Source: Alphaproteobacteria bacterium (lineage in GTDB: Bacteria; Pseudomonadota; Alphaproteobacteria; UBA828). Taken from it: a stretch of DNA of 64,000 nucleotides. Where the stretch lies: NCBI GenBank assembly GCA_022826345.1, contig JAJDVB010000094.1, positions 42,351 through 106,350 of the forward strand, read 5' to 3'. Of the stretch, positions 34,824-43,460 are shown piece by piece. The notes beneath the pieces were generated by a model that was given only the letters and a program-made list of their open reading frames with translations, did not search any database and was not told where the DNA came from. Position 1 is the first letter of the stretch, and the number at the start of each line of letters is the position of its first letter. The translations under genes and the position numbers were made by a program.

Positions 34824-35675
34824 ATGGCATCGCAAGGCACGAATGGCGGCACGGTCAAGGCGCTCTGGCGCTATCCGGTCAAGTCCATGGCCGGCACCAA
34901 GATCGACGAGGCGCTGGTCACCGAGGGCGGCATCCTGGGCGACCGCGGCTATGCCGTGATCGACAAGGCCAGCAGCCGGGTCGGTAGCGCCAAGACGCCC
35001 AAGAAGTGGGCTGGGTTGATGACGCTCGCCGCCGATTTCATTGAGCCGCCGCAGCCCGGCGCGTCTCTTCCGCCGGTGCGCATCGCCTGGCCCGACGGCA
35101 CAGCGATCACCAGCGACGGCGGCGATCCGGATACCCGCCTCTCCGAGACCCTGGGGCGGCCGGTCACGCTCACGACGCAGCGCCCCGAGGCGCCCAGCCT
35201 GGAACGCCTCGACCCGCTCGCCGACGACGAGACCATCGTCGATATCGGCGAGCTGATGATGGCGGGCCGGTTCTCCGACTACGCGGCGCTCCATCTCATA
35301 ACCACCGCCACGATGGCGCGCCTCGCCGAGCTGCGCCCCGAGTCAAAGTTCACTGCGCGCCGCTTTCGCCCCAACGTGACGATCGCGACACCCGAGGGCA
35401 CAAGCGGGTTCGTCGAGAACGACTGGGTCGGGCGCGAGCTCGCCATCGGCGACGAGGTGCGGCTCCGCATCTCCGACCCGACGCCCCGCTGCTCCGTGCC
35501 CACGCTGGCGCAGGAGAGCTTGGAGAAGGACCCGCAAGTTCTCCGCACTCTCGTCGAGCACAACACGCTCCCCGTCCCCGTGCTAGACGGCGAGTCGCTC
35601 CCGTGCGCAGGCGTCTACGGCTTCGTCATCCAGGGCGGTACGGTGAAGAGGGGCGATCGCGTTCGGGTCTTGTAG
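34824..35675 (+). CDS. MOSC-domain protein
   Basis: The 283-aa protein has an N-terminal MOSC_N beta barrel (VKALWRYPVKSMAG) and a C-terminal MOSC domain with RFRPNVTIATPEG and the cysteine-bearing DPTPRCSVPT at about residue 215, the place of the Moco-ligand cysteine in mARC/YcbX proteins. Such proteins reduce N-hydroxylated or related compounds using molybdenum cofactor. No ferredoxin domain is fused, unlike YcbX. It is convergent with the formamidase gene (12 bp between stops). Confidence 0.88.
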   Translation: MASQGTNGGTVKALWRYPVKSMAGTKIDEALVTEGGILGDRGYAVIDKASSRVGSAKTPKKWAGLMTLAADFIEPPQPGASLPPVRIAWPDGTAITSDGGDPDTRLSETLGRPVTLTTQRPEAPSLERLDPLADDETIVDIGELMMAGRFSDYAALHLITTATMARLAELRPESKFTARRFRPNVTIATPEGTSGFVENDWVGRELAIGDEVRLRISDPTPRCSVPTLAQESLEKDPQVLRTLVEHNTLPVPVLDGESLPCAGVYGFVIQGGTVKRGDRVRVL

Positions 35676-35687
35676 GGTCGCGACCAC

Positions 35688-36698
35688 CTACAGGTACGTC
35701 TTCGAGATCGCTGCGCCCATGGTGTACTTGGGATCGACGAAGTTGCCGAGCCTGACCTTGCCGCACTGGCTCAGCATCATGTAGGCGTCCCACTGGTCGT
35801 AGCCGTAGTCCTTGACCATCCAGCGCACCAGCTCGCGATAGGCGATCCGGGTCGCATCCTCCAGCGGTCGGGCGCTGCCGATAGTCATGATGAAGTCGTC
35901 GGCTTCGAGGCGCGGCCAGTCGATGGTCCAGTCCTTGATCAGGTCGACGGTGATCGTCGTGGTGGTGGGATATTCCACCGCGACGCCGCAGACCTCGCCG
36001 TCGCCCTGGCAGGCGTGGGCATCGCCGATATAGAGCAGCGCGCCGGGCGCGCGCACCGGCAGGTAGGTGATCGTGCCGGGTCCCATGTCCGGCAGGTCCA
36101 TGTTGCCGCCGTGATCGTCCGGCGTGAGCGAGTTGATGGAATCGATCTGGGGCGAGCAGCTGAGCGTGCCGATGTGCGGCTTGTAGGGGAGCGTGACCCG
36201 GTCGCTCCAGTAGACGTTCTCCTCGTCCACCTCCACCTTGCGCACCTTCTCGGGCAGCGGCTCGTTGAGCGTGGCCGTGTAGTAGGTGCTGGTAAGCCCG
36301 CCGAACTCCTTGATCATGCAGCAGGTCCCGCGGGGCTGGGGGCCGCGCGGCGCCATGCTCTCGATGTGGACGGCGAGCACGTCGCCCTTCTCGGCACCGG
36401 CCACGAAGATCGGCCCGCACTGCGGGTTGAGGAACGGCACCTCCAGCAGCTCCGAAGGCACGTCGCTCTCGCTCGTGATCTTACCCTCGAAGGCGTCACG
36501 GGTCTCGACGATCACCCGATCGCCCGGCTCGATGGAAAGCACCGGGTCGGCATAGGGGCCGATGGTGTAGAGATAGGTGCCCTGCTTCTCCTCGGTCAGC
36601 TCGTGCGTGGCCCCCGACCAGCCGCCGCCAACGCCCTTGCGGTGCATGATGGACTCGGCGACCCAGTCGTTCGGGTAGCTGCGCATGACCATTTCCAT
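35688..36698 (-). CDS. Acetamidase/formamidase family protein
   Basis: The 336-aa protein follows the FmdA/AmdA pattern: SIEPGDRVIVET near 55, FVAGAEKGDVLAVHIE near 95, HGGNMDLPDMGPG near 195 and GDAHACQGDGEVCG near 228, where His and Asp residues form the metal-bound active site. It hydrolyses formamide, acetamide or a related short amide to ammonia. It is transcribed away from the LysR gene region in the same direction, 160 bp downstream of that gene's end. Confidence 0.9.
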   Translation of the reverse strand: MEMVMRSYPNDWVAESIMHRKGVGGGWSGATHELTEEKQGTYLYTIGPYADPVLSIEPGDRVIVETRDAFEGKITSESDVPSELLEVPFLNPQCGPIFVAGAEKGDVLAVHIESMAPRGPQPRGTCCMIKEFGGLTSTYYTATLNEPLPEKVRKVEVDEENVYWSDRVTLPYKPHIGTLSCSPQIDSINSLTPDDHGGNMDLPDMGPGTITYLPVRAPGALLYIGDAHACQGDGEVCGVAVEYPTTTTITVDLIKDWTIDWPRLEADDFIMTIGSARPLEDATRIAYRELVRWMVKDYGYDQWDAYMMLSQCGKVRLGNFVDPKYTMGAAISKTYL

Positions 36699-36858
36699 CG
36701 CCCGGATCTCCCGATCTTCTTGTCAATGTCGATGGATTGTAGACGGCGGGGTGGGGGAAGCGAAGAAGCGGCCGAAACGGCCCGGCACGCCCGGACACGG
36801 CGCAGAGTGTGTTGTGACGTGAGAACCCGAGTGCGGAATGCTGCGCGCGCGGCGCCCG

Positions 36859-37728
36859 TCAGGCGGCCGCTGCTTCGGCCTTCCTGTACGCGCGCTCGAT
36901 TTGCCGCTTGACCGTTGCGACGGCCTCAGACTGAGGGGCCGGCCCCTCCAGCAACTGGATGCTGCCCCGGCCCAGCGGTGGTAGGCCCGCGGGCATGGGC
37001 ATCACGCTCAATGACCTGGGTATGGTCCCTTCGGCCATGACGGTCACGCCCATTCCGGCTTCGACTGCAGCCTGGACGACCCGCGGGTCGGTGCTGCGCA
37101 GCACCTCGCGATAGGCGATGCCGCGATCGTCGAGCGCGGCTGCCGCCGCGGCTTGCAGGAAGCAGTTGTCCGTGTTCCAGGCGACCGGGACCGGCTGCGA
37201 CGGGTCGAGCGCGAAGCCGGGCGCACACACCCAGTGGAGCGGCGGGCGACTCAGCACCGCTGCCGCCGGCGCCTCCTCGACCAACGCGACGACTGCGAGA
37301 TCCAGCGAACGGGCCTCGGTCATCTGCTGCAGCCGCCAGCCCGGCAGGCAATGGATGTCGAGCTCGGCAGCGGCGTGGTTCCGCAGCATGTAGCCGAGAA
37401 GCTCCGGCAGAAGCTCCGTCTCAAATCCCTCGGCAATGCCGAGTCTGACCTCGCCGATGATCCGCTTGGACTGCAAACGCCGCGCCATTCGGTCCTGCAG
37501 ATCGACGAGCGAACGGATGTCGGGTAACAGATCGCGCCCTTCGGCCGTCAGGCTCACCTCGTGATGGCTCCGTTCGAACAGGCGGGCGCCGAATGCTTCC
37601 TCCAGTTTTTGGATCCGAACCGACATCGTGGCCTGCGAGCAGCCGATGTGCCGGGCAGCCTTGGAGAAGCTCCCGGTCTCCGTAAGACGCAGGAACGAAT
37701 GAAGCTGCTTGGTATCCAGGTCGATCAT
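36859..37728 (-). CDS. LysR-family transcriptional regulator
   Basis: A standard 289-aa LysR protein. The winged helix-turn-helix is at residues about 5-65 (LHSFLRLTETGSFSKAAR, SQATMSVRIQKLEE), followed by an effector-binding domain. It is divergent from the 2-hydroxyacid dehydrogenase gene that starts at 37956, with 227 bp between, the usual arrangement for a LysR regulator and its target. The inducer cannot be read. Confidence 0.92.
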   Translation of the reverse strand: MIDLDTKQLHSFLRLTETGSFSKAARHIGCSQATMSVRIQKLEEAFGARLFERSHHEVSLTAEGRDLLPDIRSLVDLQDRMARRLQSKRIIGEVRLGIAEGFETELLPELLGYMLRNHAAAELDIHCLPGWRLQQMTEARSLDLAVVALVEEAPAAAVLSRPPLHWVCAPGFALDPSQPVPVAWNTDNCFLQAAAAAALDDRGIAYREVLRSTDPRVVQAAVEAGMGVTVMAEGTIPRSLSVMPMPAGLPPLGRGSIQLLEGPAPQSEAVATVKRQIERAYRKAEAAAA

Positions 37729-37847
37729 TCAATTCAAGTATTCTCATATGAACTATAAGTCAACGATCAGCCTCTTTTGGTTAATTGACATGCCTGCCTG
37801 CAGCGCCCCGTGACCACGCCCGCCGGCGATTGCGGGCGCGGCCTGTC

Positions 37848-37872
37848 GCGCGTCCGTCAAAGTCGGACGCGC
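37848..37872. repeat. REP-like palindrome, copy 2
   Basis: GCGCGTCCG and CGGACGCGC are perfect 9-base arms around TCAAAGT. The core matches the palindrome at 5327-5357. It lies between the divergent lysR and dehydrogenase genes, so it could also affect their expression. Confidence 0.55.
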
Positions 37873-37955
37873 TCCAAACGTACTGAGGCGAACCCTGGTG
37901 CGGGCGGTCTGCTATACATCCTCGGCACACCCATCCGCTCGGTGGCACTTCCCGG

Positions 37956-38948
37956 ATGATCACGACTCCTCCCTGCATTCTCGTCACCCACGACCCGCCG
38001 CCGGAGGCGCGCGCCGCCTACCGCCAGCAGCTCGGCTCCCAATCCGAACTGCTTTTCAAACCCGATCTCTCGCCTGAGAGCTGGGCCGCCGCGCGGGCGC
38101 GGGCGCGCGTGCTGATCGCCCTGAACCCCCGGATCGAGATCACGGCCGACGATGTCGCAGCGATGACGTCGCTCGGCTTCGTGCAACTCCTGACCGCAGG
38201 CGTCGATCACGTACCGCTGCATCTCTTCCCGCGCGACGTGCCCATTGCCTCGAACGCGGGCGCCTACGCCGGCCCGATGGCGGAGTTCGTGCTGGCCATC
38301 ACGCTGGCTGCGGCCAAGCGCCTGCCGGTCGAGCACCAGGAGATGCGGGAAGGGCGGTTCAACCAGTTCGTCGACAACAAGACGCTCAAGGGAGCGGCTT
38401 GCGCGATCCTCGGCTTCGGCGGTGCCGGGCGCGCTGCGGCCCGGCTGTTCCGGGCGCTGGGTGCCGAGATCCACGCCATCAACCGCAGCGGCGAGACCGA
38501 CGAAGAGGTGGCGTTCATCGGCACCGTGTCAGCGTTGGAGGATGTGCTCCGCCGCGCCGATGTCGTCGTTGTCTCGATGTCGCTGACCGGGACGACGGCG
38601 GGGCTGATCGGCGCGCGTGAGCTCGGCTGGATGAAGGACGACGCGATCCTGGTCAATGTCGCGCGCGGCGAGATCATCGATCAGGCCGCGCTCTATCGCC
38701 ACTTGGTCGAAAACGAGCGGTTCTTCGCGTGTCTGGAATCGTGGTGGATCGAGCCGGTGCGGCATGGCGTGTTCCGCATCGACCACCCGTTCCTCGACCT
38801 GCCCAATGTGATCGCCGCGCCGCACAATTCGGCGAGTGTGCCGGGCGCGCAAGTTGAGGCGATGCGCCAGGGCGCATGCAACGTGCGCCGATGGCTGGAC
38901 GGCGAGGTCCCCCGAAACTTGCTGGGCGCGGACGAACGCGGAGACTGA
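37956..38948 (+). CDS. D-2-hydroxyacid dehydrogenase family protein
   Basis: The 330-aa protein has the nucleotide loop LGFGGAGRAAARLF near residue 150, catalytic arginine in VNVARGEIID, a glutamate in WWIEP and a histidine in APHNSA. The replacement of the usual DVF.EP by ESWWIEP is unusual but keeps the glutamate. It is distinct from the dehydrogenase at 20717. It is probably controlled by the divergent LysR protein. Confidence 0.88.
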   Translation: MITTPPCILVTHDPPPEARAAYRQQLGSQSELLFKPDLSPESWAAARARARVLIALNPRIEITADDVAAMTSLGFVQLLTAGVDHVPLHLFPRDVPIASNAGAYAGPMAEFVLAITLAAAKRLPVEHQEMREGRFNQFVDNKTLKGAACAILGFGGAGRAAARLFRALGAEIHAINRSGETDEEVAFIGTVSALEDVLRRADVVVVSMSLTGTTAGLIGARELGWMKDDAILVNVARGEIIDQAALYRHLVENERFFACLESWWIEPVRHGVFRIDHPFLDLPNVIAAPHNSASVPGAQVEAMRQGACNVRRWLDGEVPRNLLGADERGD

Positions 38949-38960
38949 GAAGCCGGCTAT

Positions 38961-38996
38961 GGGGCCGCCCCGCAGGGGGTTGAGCGGGGCGGCCCC
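38961..38996. terminator. Perfect GC-rich hairpin between convergent genes
   Basis: GGGGCCGCCCCGC (38961-38973) and GCGGGGCGGCCCC (38984-38996) are perfect 13-base arms around a 10-base loop. It lies 12 bases after the dehydrogenase stop and 45 before the imelysin stop on the other strand, so it can terminate transcription in both directions. No T-tract is present. Confidence 0.65.
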
Positions 38997-39040
38997 GGTC
39001 TGCCGAGCTTGTTCTGCGCAGCAGACCGCCGGGAAAGCGT

Positions 39041-40300
39041 TTACTCGAACACGGCCTCGGGATCGTCCAGGCTGTCCGAGCCCTCGAAGTCGATCGCGGC
39101 AAGGTTGAGCACCGCGACCGCGTCCTCGATCGCACTCGTTTGCGCGGTGAGCGCATCGATCGCCGCCTGAACCCGCGCGTTGCCCGCCGGGTTGCCCTCG
39201 CCGATCTGCTGGTCGTAGGCCTCGCCGCTCTCGGCGGCAGCCACGACCTCGCCCATCGCCGCCATGGTGGCCTCAAGACGCCCGCGCAGCGCCGCATCGG
39301 CATCGGGCGATGCCGCGGCAACCAGGTCCGAGACGCTCGGGCCCTGCACCACCGAGCCGTCGATACGCTCGTAGGTGCCCAGATAGATGTTCTGGATGCC
39401 GAGCGCGTCGTAGTAGTGGGAGGCGTGGGTGTTGTCGCTGAAGCAGTCGTGCTCTTCCTCTGGGTCGTGGAGCAGCAAGCCGAGCTGCATGCGCTCGCCC
39501 GCAAGCTCGCCATAAGAGAGGCTGCCCATGCCGGTGAAGATTGTGGCAAGCCCCTGGGAGGCATCGCCGCCGACAAGCCCCTCACGGGCCTTACCGCCGG
39601 GCGCCCACTGGGCCGTCATCCACTCCAGATCGTCGATCAGCAGATCGGTGGCCGTCTGCAGGTAGGCGGCGCGGCGGTCGCAGTTGCCCCATGAGCAGTT
39701 GGCCGGGTCGAAGTCGCTGGCGGGACGCGCGCCCGCGCCGGTGCCGGTGCCGTTCAGGTCCTGGCCCCAGAGCAGGAACTCGATGGCGTGATAGCCGGTC
39801 GCCACATTGGCCTCGACACCGCCCAGCTCATGCAGCGTATCGGCGAGCAGCTCCTTGGTGATGCTGCTGGCATCGATCGTCTCGCCCGAGAAGGTGAAGC
39901 TCGGGCTGGCGACGACGTTGGCGCGATAGCCGGGGTTTTCCTCCGACATCGCCCCGTAGCTCGCCGCGACGTAGTCGATCAGGCCCTCGTCGAGGGGCCA
40001 GGCATTCACCTTGCCCTCCCAGTCGTCGACGACGGCGTTGCCGAAACGATAGACCTCACTTTGCTGATAAGGGACCCGGGCTGCGAGCCAGGCCTCCTTT
40101 GCGCTGGCAAGGTTCGCCTCGGTGGGCTCGGCGATGAACTGGTTCACCGCGCCCTGCAGTGAGCGGGCCGAGATCAGCGAGTCCTCGTACTTCGCATGCG
40201 CCAAGTCGGCGTAGTGCGAGAGCACATCCTGCTCGGAGGTTGCTGCGAAGGCGGTCGCCGGCAGGGCCACGAGTGCCAGTGCGGCCATGAGTGCTTTCAT
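39041..40300 (-). CDS. Imelysin-family iron-regulated lipoprotein/peptidase-like protein
   Basis: The protein has 419 aa from the ATG at 40300, chosen because GAGGAG lies 7-12 bases upstream; a start 15 bases earlier would overlap that site. A signal peptide (MKALMAALALVALPATAFAA) precedes the imelysin fold. The GxHxxE motif is seen in GYHAIEFLLWGQD, and further conserved parts in AYGAMSEENPGYRA and SDNTHASHYYDALGIQN. Members sit in the periplasm or outer membrane and are tied to iron uptake. It follows the LbtU-like porin gene by 26 bp. The Fur box at 41533 probably controls both. Confidence 0.92.
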   Translation of the reverse strand: MKALMAALALVALPATAFAATSEQDVLSHYADLAHAKYEDSLISARSLQGAVNQFIAEPTEANLASAKEAWLAARVPYQQSEVYRFGNAVVDDWEGKVNAWPLDEGLIDYVAASYGAMSEENPGYRANVVASPSFTFSGETIDASSITKELLADTLHELGGVEANVATGYHAIEFLLWGQDLNGTGTGAGARPASDFDPANCSWGNCDRRAAYLQTATDLLIDDLEWMTAQWAPGGKAREGLVGGDASQGLATIFTGMGSLSYGELAGERMQLGLLLHDPEEEHDCFSDNTHASHYYDALGIQNIYLGTYERIDGSVVQGPSVSDLVAAASPDADAALRGRLEATMAAMGEVVAAAESGEAYDQQIGEGNPAGNARVQAAIDALTAQTSAIEDAVAVLNLAAIDFEGSDSLDDPEAVFE

Positions 40301-40326
40301 CGTCAGTCTCCTCATTTTCCGGGGCC

Positions 40327-41400
40327 TTAGAATTCGGCTGCGAGCTGCACGGTGACGGCGTCATCGGCGTCACTCGCGCCGTAGCCTTCCTCTTGCTTCC
40401 ATTCGAGGCCGATCCCGATGCCCTCGGAGACGCCCACGGAAATCCCGAGTAGCATCAGCGTCTCCGCCAGATCGGCGGCCTCGGCGTCCTCCGTGCCGCC
40501 GGCCGCGATGGCGAGGCTTGCTTCCCTGCCCATCAGGTCGAAACCGTAGGCGGCTTCGGCATGCCAGGCCGACGGCTCGGCGTTGGCACCCTCGGCATCA
40601 AGCGCGGTCACCAACTCGACCATTGCAGAGACCGGCCCAACGCTGCCCCGCGCACTAGCGCTCAAGCCCGGCACATCGTCGTCGAACATCCCGCTGAGCC
40701 CGTTGGAATCGCCGATGTCGCTGATCCACACCACATCGACGCCAAAGGCCGAGGCATCGCCTTCCATTGCCATGCCGAGTCCGGCACCGAAACCGTCGAT
40801 ACGCTCCTCTTCGTCCGCGTAGTACGTGAATGCCGTCCAACCGAATTGAGCGGCTTCGCCGCCCAGCACCAGCGAGGTGTGGGCCGTCTCGCCGAGGTCC
40901 TTGGTAAGCGGATCGGTGATCAGGTTGGTGGCGTAGACGCCGAAGGGCAGGGTCTGCTGGCCTATCGCGGCGGAAAGCCCGCCGCTCGCCGGCTCGTAAG
41001 TCAGGAACGCGTCCGCGATCGCGATCGTGCCGTCGTCGTTCTCCAAGACGACTTCGCTGCCCCACTCGTCGTTGATTGCAGCGGCAATGCCGAGCTCGAC
41101 CTTTCTCAAGTTTGTCCTGGTGCCGCTGTCACCCTCGGCCGGGCTTTTACCGATCAAATGCAGCTCGATGATGCCGAACACCTCGACGCTGTTGAACCAT
41201 CCGTCCGAGAGGCCTGCGATTTCGCCTTCCTTCTCGACGATCATCTGATCCTGCGAGGCGACACGCTCTTCCAGGTACTTGATGCGCTGCTCCATGGTCG
41301 CGAGCCTGTCCTCGACCATCTCATCCGCCATCACCGGCGCGTTCCAAGCGAGCGCCGCGACAGTCGCCACGCCCAATCCTGTCAAACCTATACGCTTCAT
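40327..41400 (-). CDS. LbtU-family siderophore porin
   Basis: The 357-aa protein has a signal peptide (MKRIGLTGLGVATVAALAWN, cleavage near APVMA), a short coiled coil (MEQRIKYLEERVASQDQMI) and then a beta-barrel domain with alternating strands ending in the C-terminal phenylalanine typical of outer-membrane proteins (VQLAAEF). This layout is that of LbtU, a TonB-independent receptor for the siderophore legiobactin. It is the first gene of an LbtU-imelysin operon. The candidate Fur box lies 133 bases upstream. Confidence 0.85.
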   Translation of the reverse strand: MKRIGLTGLGVATVAALAWNAPVMADEMVEDRLATMEQRIKYLEERVASQDQMIVEKEGEIAGLSDGWFNSVEVFGIIELHLIGKSPAEGDSGTRTNLRKVELGIAAAINDEWGSEVVLENDDGTIAIADAFLTYEPASGGLSAAIGQQTLPFGVYATNLITDPLTKDLGETAHTSLVLGGEAAQFGWTAFTYYADEEERIDGFGAGLGMAMEGDASAFGVDVVWISDIGDSNGLSGMFDDDVPGLSASARGSVGPVSAMVELVTALDAEGANAEPSAWHAEAAYGFDLMGREASLAIAAGGTEDAEAADLAETLMLLGISVGVSEGIGIGLEWKQEEGYGASDADDAVTVQLAAEF

Positions 41401-41532
41401 CGGTTGTCCCCTTTGCTGCAGCTAGCGCGGAGTTGCCAACGCTGGCCGGGAGCGAACCGGCCGACCGCCGAGGGATGCGATACCCCCGCGCGGCTACCCT
41501 CCCTCGCGTGGCGACGTTGACAGTCTTATTCT

Positions 41533-41551
41533 GCGACTGATAATCGTTCCC
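41533..41551. promoter_or_regulatory. Candidate Fur box between the divergent iron operons
   Basis: GCGACTGATAATCGTTCCC matches the 19-base consensus GATAATGATAATCATTATC at 13 positions by eye, with the central TGATAATC intact. It sits between the LbtU-imelysin operon (minus) and the di-heme oxidoreductase gene (plus) and could repress both when iron is plentiful. Confidence 0.55.
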
Positions 41552-41586
41552 AGCATACCCGTCAACTTAATTGCGAAAGCTTCTCA

Positions 41587-43146
41587 GTGCCATTCGCAAA
41601 TCGACTCTGTAGCGCGTTAGGGGCTGAACGTGCCCGGATCGTGAGAGCGGTCGGGCACGCGGCGCCGGCGGTAGCCTGCGCGGTGGTGCTCATGGCCACG
41701 CCTGACACCTTGCCGGCGGCGGAGGCGGACGACGAGCAGGCGCGCATTACGGCGGTCACCCAGCCCACGCAAGATTTCTCCAAGGCCGAGCCCTACGAGC
41801 GCAGGCCGGCGGGAGCGGCGACGGTGTTCAAGCGGCTGAATCGGGACGCATTTTCGCACCCTTCCGCCAATATGCCTTTCAAGCGCCAGCGCGACTTCAG
41901 GGTGGGCAACGGCATCTTCAAGAAGATCTGGGTGTCGGCGCCAAGCTCGACCACGTCGTCGGACGGGCTCGGCCCACTTTTCAACGCGCGCGCCTGCCAG
42001 CGCTGTCACCTGAAGGACGGCCGCGGCCGCCCCCCGGCTGCCGGCGAGCGCGCCGAAACAATGCTCCTGCGGCTCTCGGTCCCGCCGCAGACAGAGGCCG
42101 AGCGCGCGGCCCTGCGGGAGCGGCGGCAGTCGACCATCCCCGAGCCCACCTACGGCGGGCAGCTCCAGAACTTCTCAATTCAGGGAATCGAGGGCGAAGG
42201 CGAGATGACGATCGCCTATCAAGAGACGCCCATCACGCTCGCCGACGGCGAGGTTGTCAGCCTCCTCGCCCCCACCTACGACGTCTCGGGCCTCCACTAT
42301 GGGCCGCTCCATCCCGAGACGATGCTCTCGCCTCGCGTTGCGCCGCCGGTCATCGGCATGGGCCTGCTGGAAGCCATTTCGGAAGCGGATATTGTCGCCA
42401 GTGCCGACCCGGACGATCGTGACGGCGACGGCATTTCCGGACGACCGAACCTGGTGTGGAGCGACGAGCATGATCGGCCCATGCTTGGCCGCTTCGGCTG
42501 GAAGGCCGGACAGCCCACGGTTTTGCAGCAGGCGGCGGCGGCCTTTCGCGGCGATGTGGGCATCTCGACTCCGCTCTACCCGCGCCCGCACGGCGACTGC
42601 ACCGCAGCTCAGGGGGCCTGCCAGGCCGCGCCGCACGGCGGCGCCTCGGCGCGGAACACGGTCGAGGCCAGCGCCGCTCTCTTCGACCTGCTCACCTTCT
42701 ACACGCGCAATCTCGGCGTGCCGGCGCGGCGCGACATCGGGGGTCCACAGGTGCTCGCGGGCAAGCGGCTCTTCTACGACGCCAACTGCACCGGCTGCCA
42801 CACGCCCAAGTTCGTGACGCGCCGGGACTCCATCGGTGAGGAGCAGTCTTTCCAACTGATTTGGCCCTACACCGACCTCCTGCTCCACGACATGGGCGAA
42901 GGGCTCGCCGACGGCCGGCCCGAGGGCGTGGCCAACGGCCGCGAATGGCGCACGCCGCCGCTCTGGGGCATCGGGCTCACGGAGACCGTGAGCGGCCACA
43001 CGCTCTTTTTGCACGACGGCCGCGCGCGCAACCTGCTCGAAGCGATTCTCTGGCACGGCGGCGAGGCGGAGGCGGCGAAACAGCGCGTCGTCGCCATGAC
43101 GCGCGAGGAGCGCGCGGCCTTGCTTGCCTTCCTGCGGTCGCTCTGA
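41587..43146 (+). CDS. Di-heme oxidoreductase (DHOR, imelysin-locus type)
   Basis: The 519-aa protein carries two c-type heme sites, CQRCH at residues 137-141 and CTGCH at 401-405. A hydrophobic N-terminal region at about 25-45 is likely the signal peptide for export and heme attachment. The family (di-heme oxidoreductase, putative peroxidase) is usually placed with imelysins and DUF1513, as here. A role in periplasmic redox chemistry linked to iron uptake is inferred. The start is a GTG at 41587, the first in-frame start before the hydrophobic segment. Confidence 0.88.
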   Translation: MPFANRLCSALGAERARIVRAVGHAAPAVACAVVLMATPDTLPAAEADDEQARITAVTQPTQDFSKAEPYERRPAGAATVFKRLNRDAFSHPSANMPFKRQRDFRVGNGIFKKIWVSAPSSTTSSDGLGPLFNARACQRCHLKDGRGRPPAAGERAETMLLRLSVPPQTEAERAALRERRQSTIPEPTYGGQLQNFSIQGIEGEGEMTIAYQETPITLADGEVVSLLAPTYDVSGLHYGPLHPETMLSPRVAPPVIGMGLLEAISEADIVASADPDDRDGDGISGRPNLVWSDEHDRPMLGRFGWKAGQPTVLQQAAAAFRGDVGISTPLYPRPHGDCTAAQGACQAAPHGGASARNTVEASAALFDLLTFYTRNLGVPARRDIGGPQVLAGKRLFYDANCTGCHTPKFVTRRDSIGEEQSFQLIWPYTDLLLHDMGEGLADGRPEGVANGREWRTPPLWGIGLTETVSGHTLFLHDGRARNLLEAILWHGGEAEAAKQRVVAMTREERAALLAFLRSL

Positions 43147-43163
43147 CCAAGGGGCCCATCAAC

Positions 43164-43460
43164 ATGACCCGCATTTGCCTGGCGCTCTCCTTGATCGGTT
43201 TGATCCTCGTGGGGGCAACATCCACCTCGCACGCGCAGGAGATCGCGCCGGCGGATTATGCCGCCGTGAACGCCGCCCTGATCGAGAGTCATGCGCTGCC
43301 TCGCTGCGAGCGCTTGGCTGCGGCAACGGACGCCTTCGCCGGAGCTGCGGAGGCGTTCTGCACCGGAGGGAGCGCCGCTGATCGGGAGCGGCTCCGTGCC
43401 GGCTTTCACGACGCTATGGACGCGTGGATGGCCGTTCAGCACCTGCGCTTCGGCCCCGTC
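43164..43460 (+). pseudogene. Second imelysin gene, 5' remnant fused by deletion
   Basis: From the ATG at 43164 the frame encodes a signal peptide (MTRICLALSLIGLILVGATS) and the first part of a second imelysin domain, ending MAVQHLRFGPVDSA. In intact homologues about 250 further residues follow HLRFGPV. Here the resemblance stops near 43460 and the frame runs on without meaning to 43964. At the same point a DUF1513 sequence starts in another frame, so a deletion has removed the 3' part of the imelysin gene. The start is 17 bp after the DHOR stop. Confidence 0.75.
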
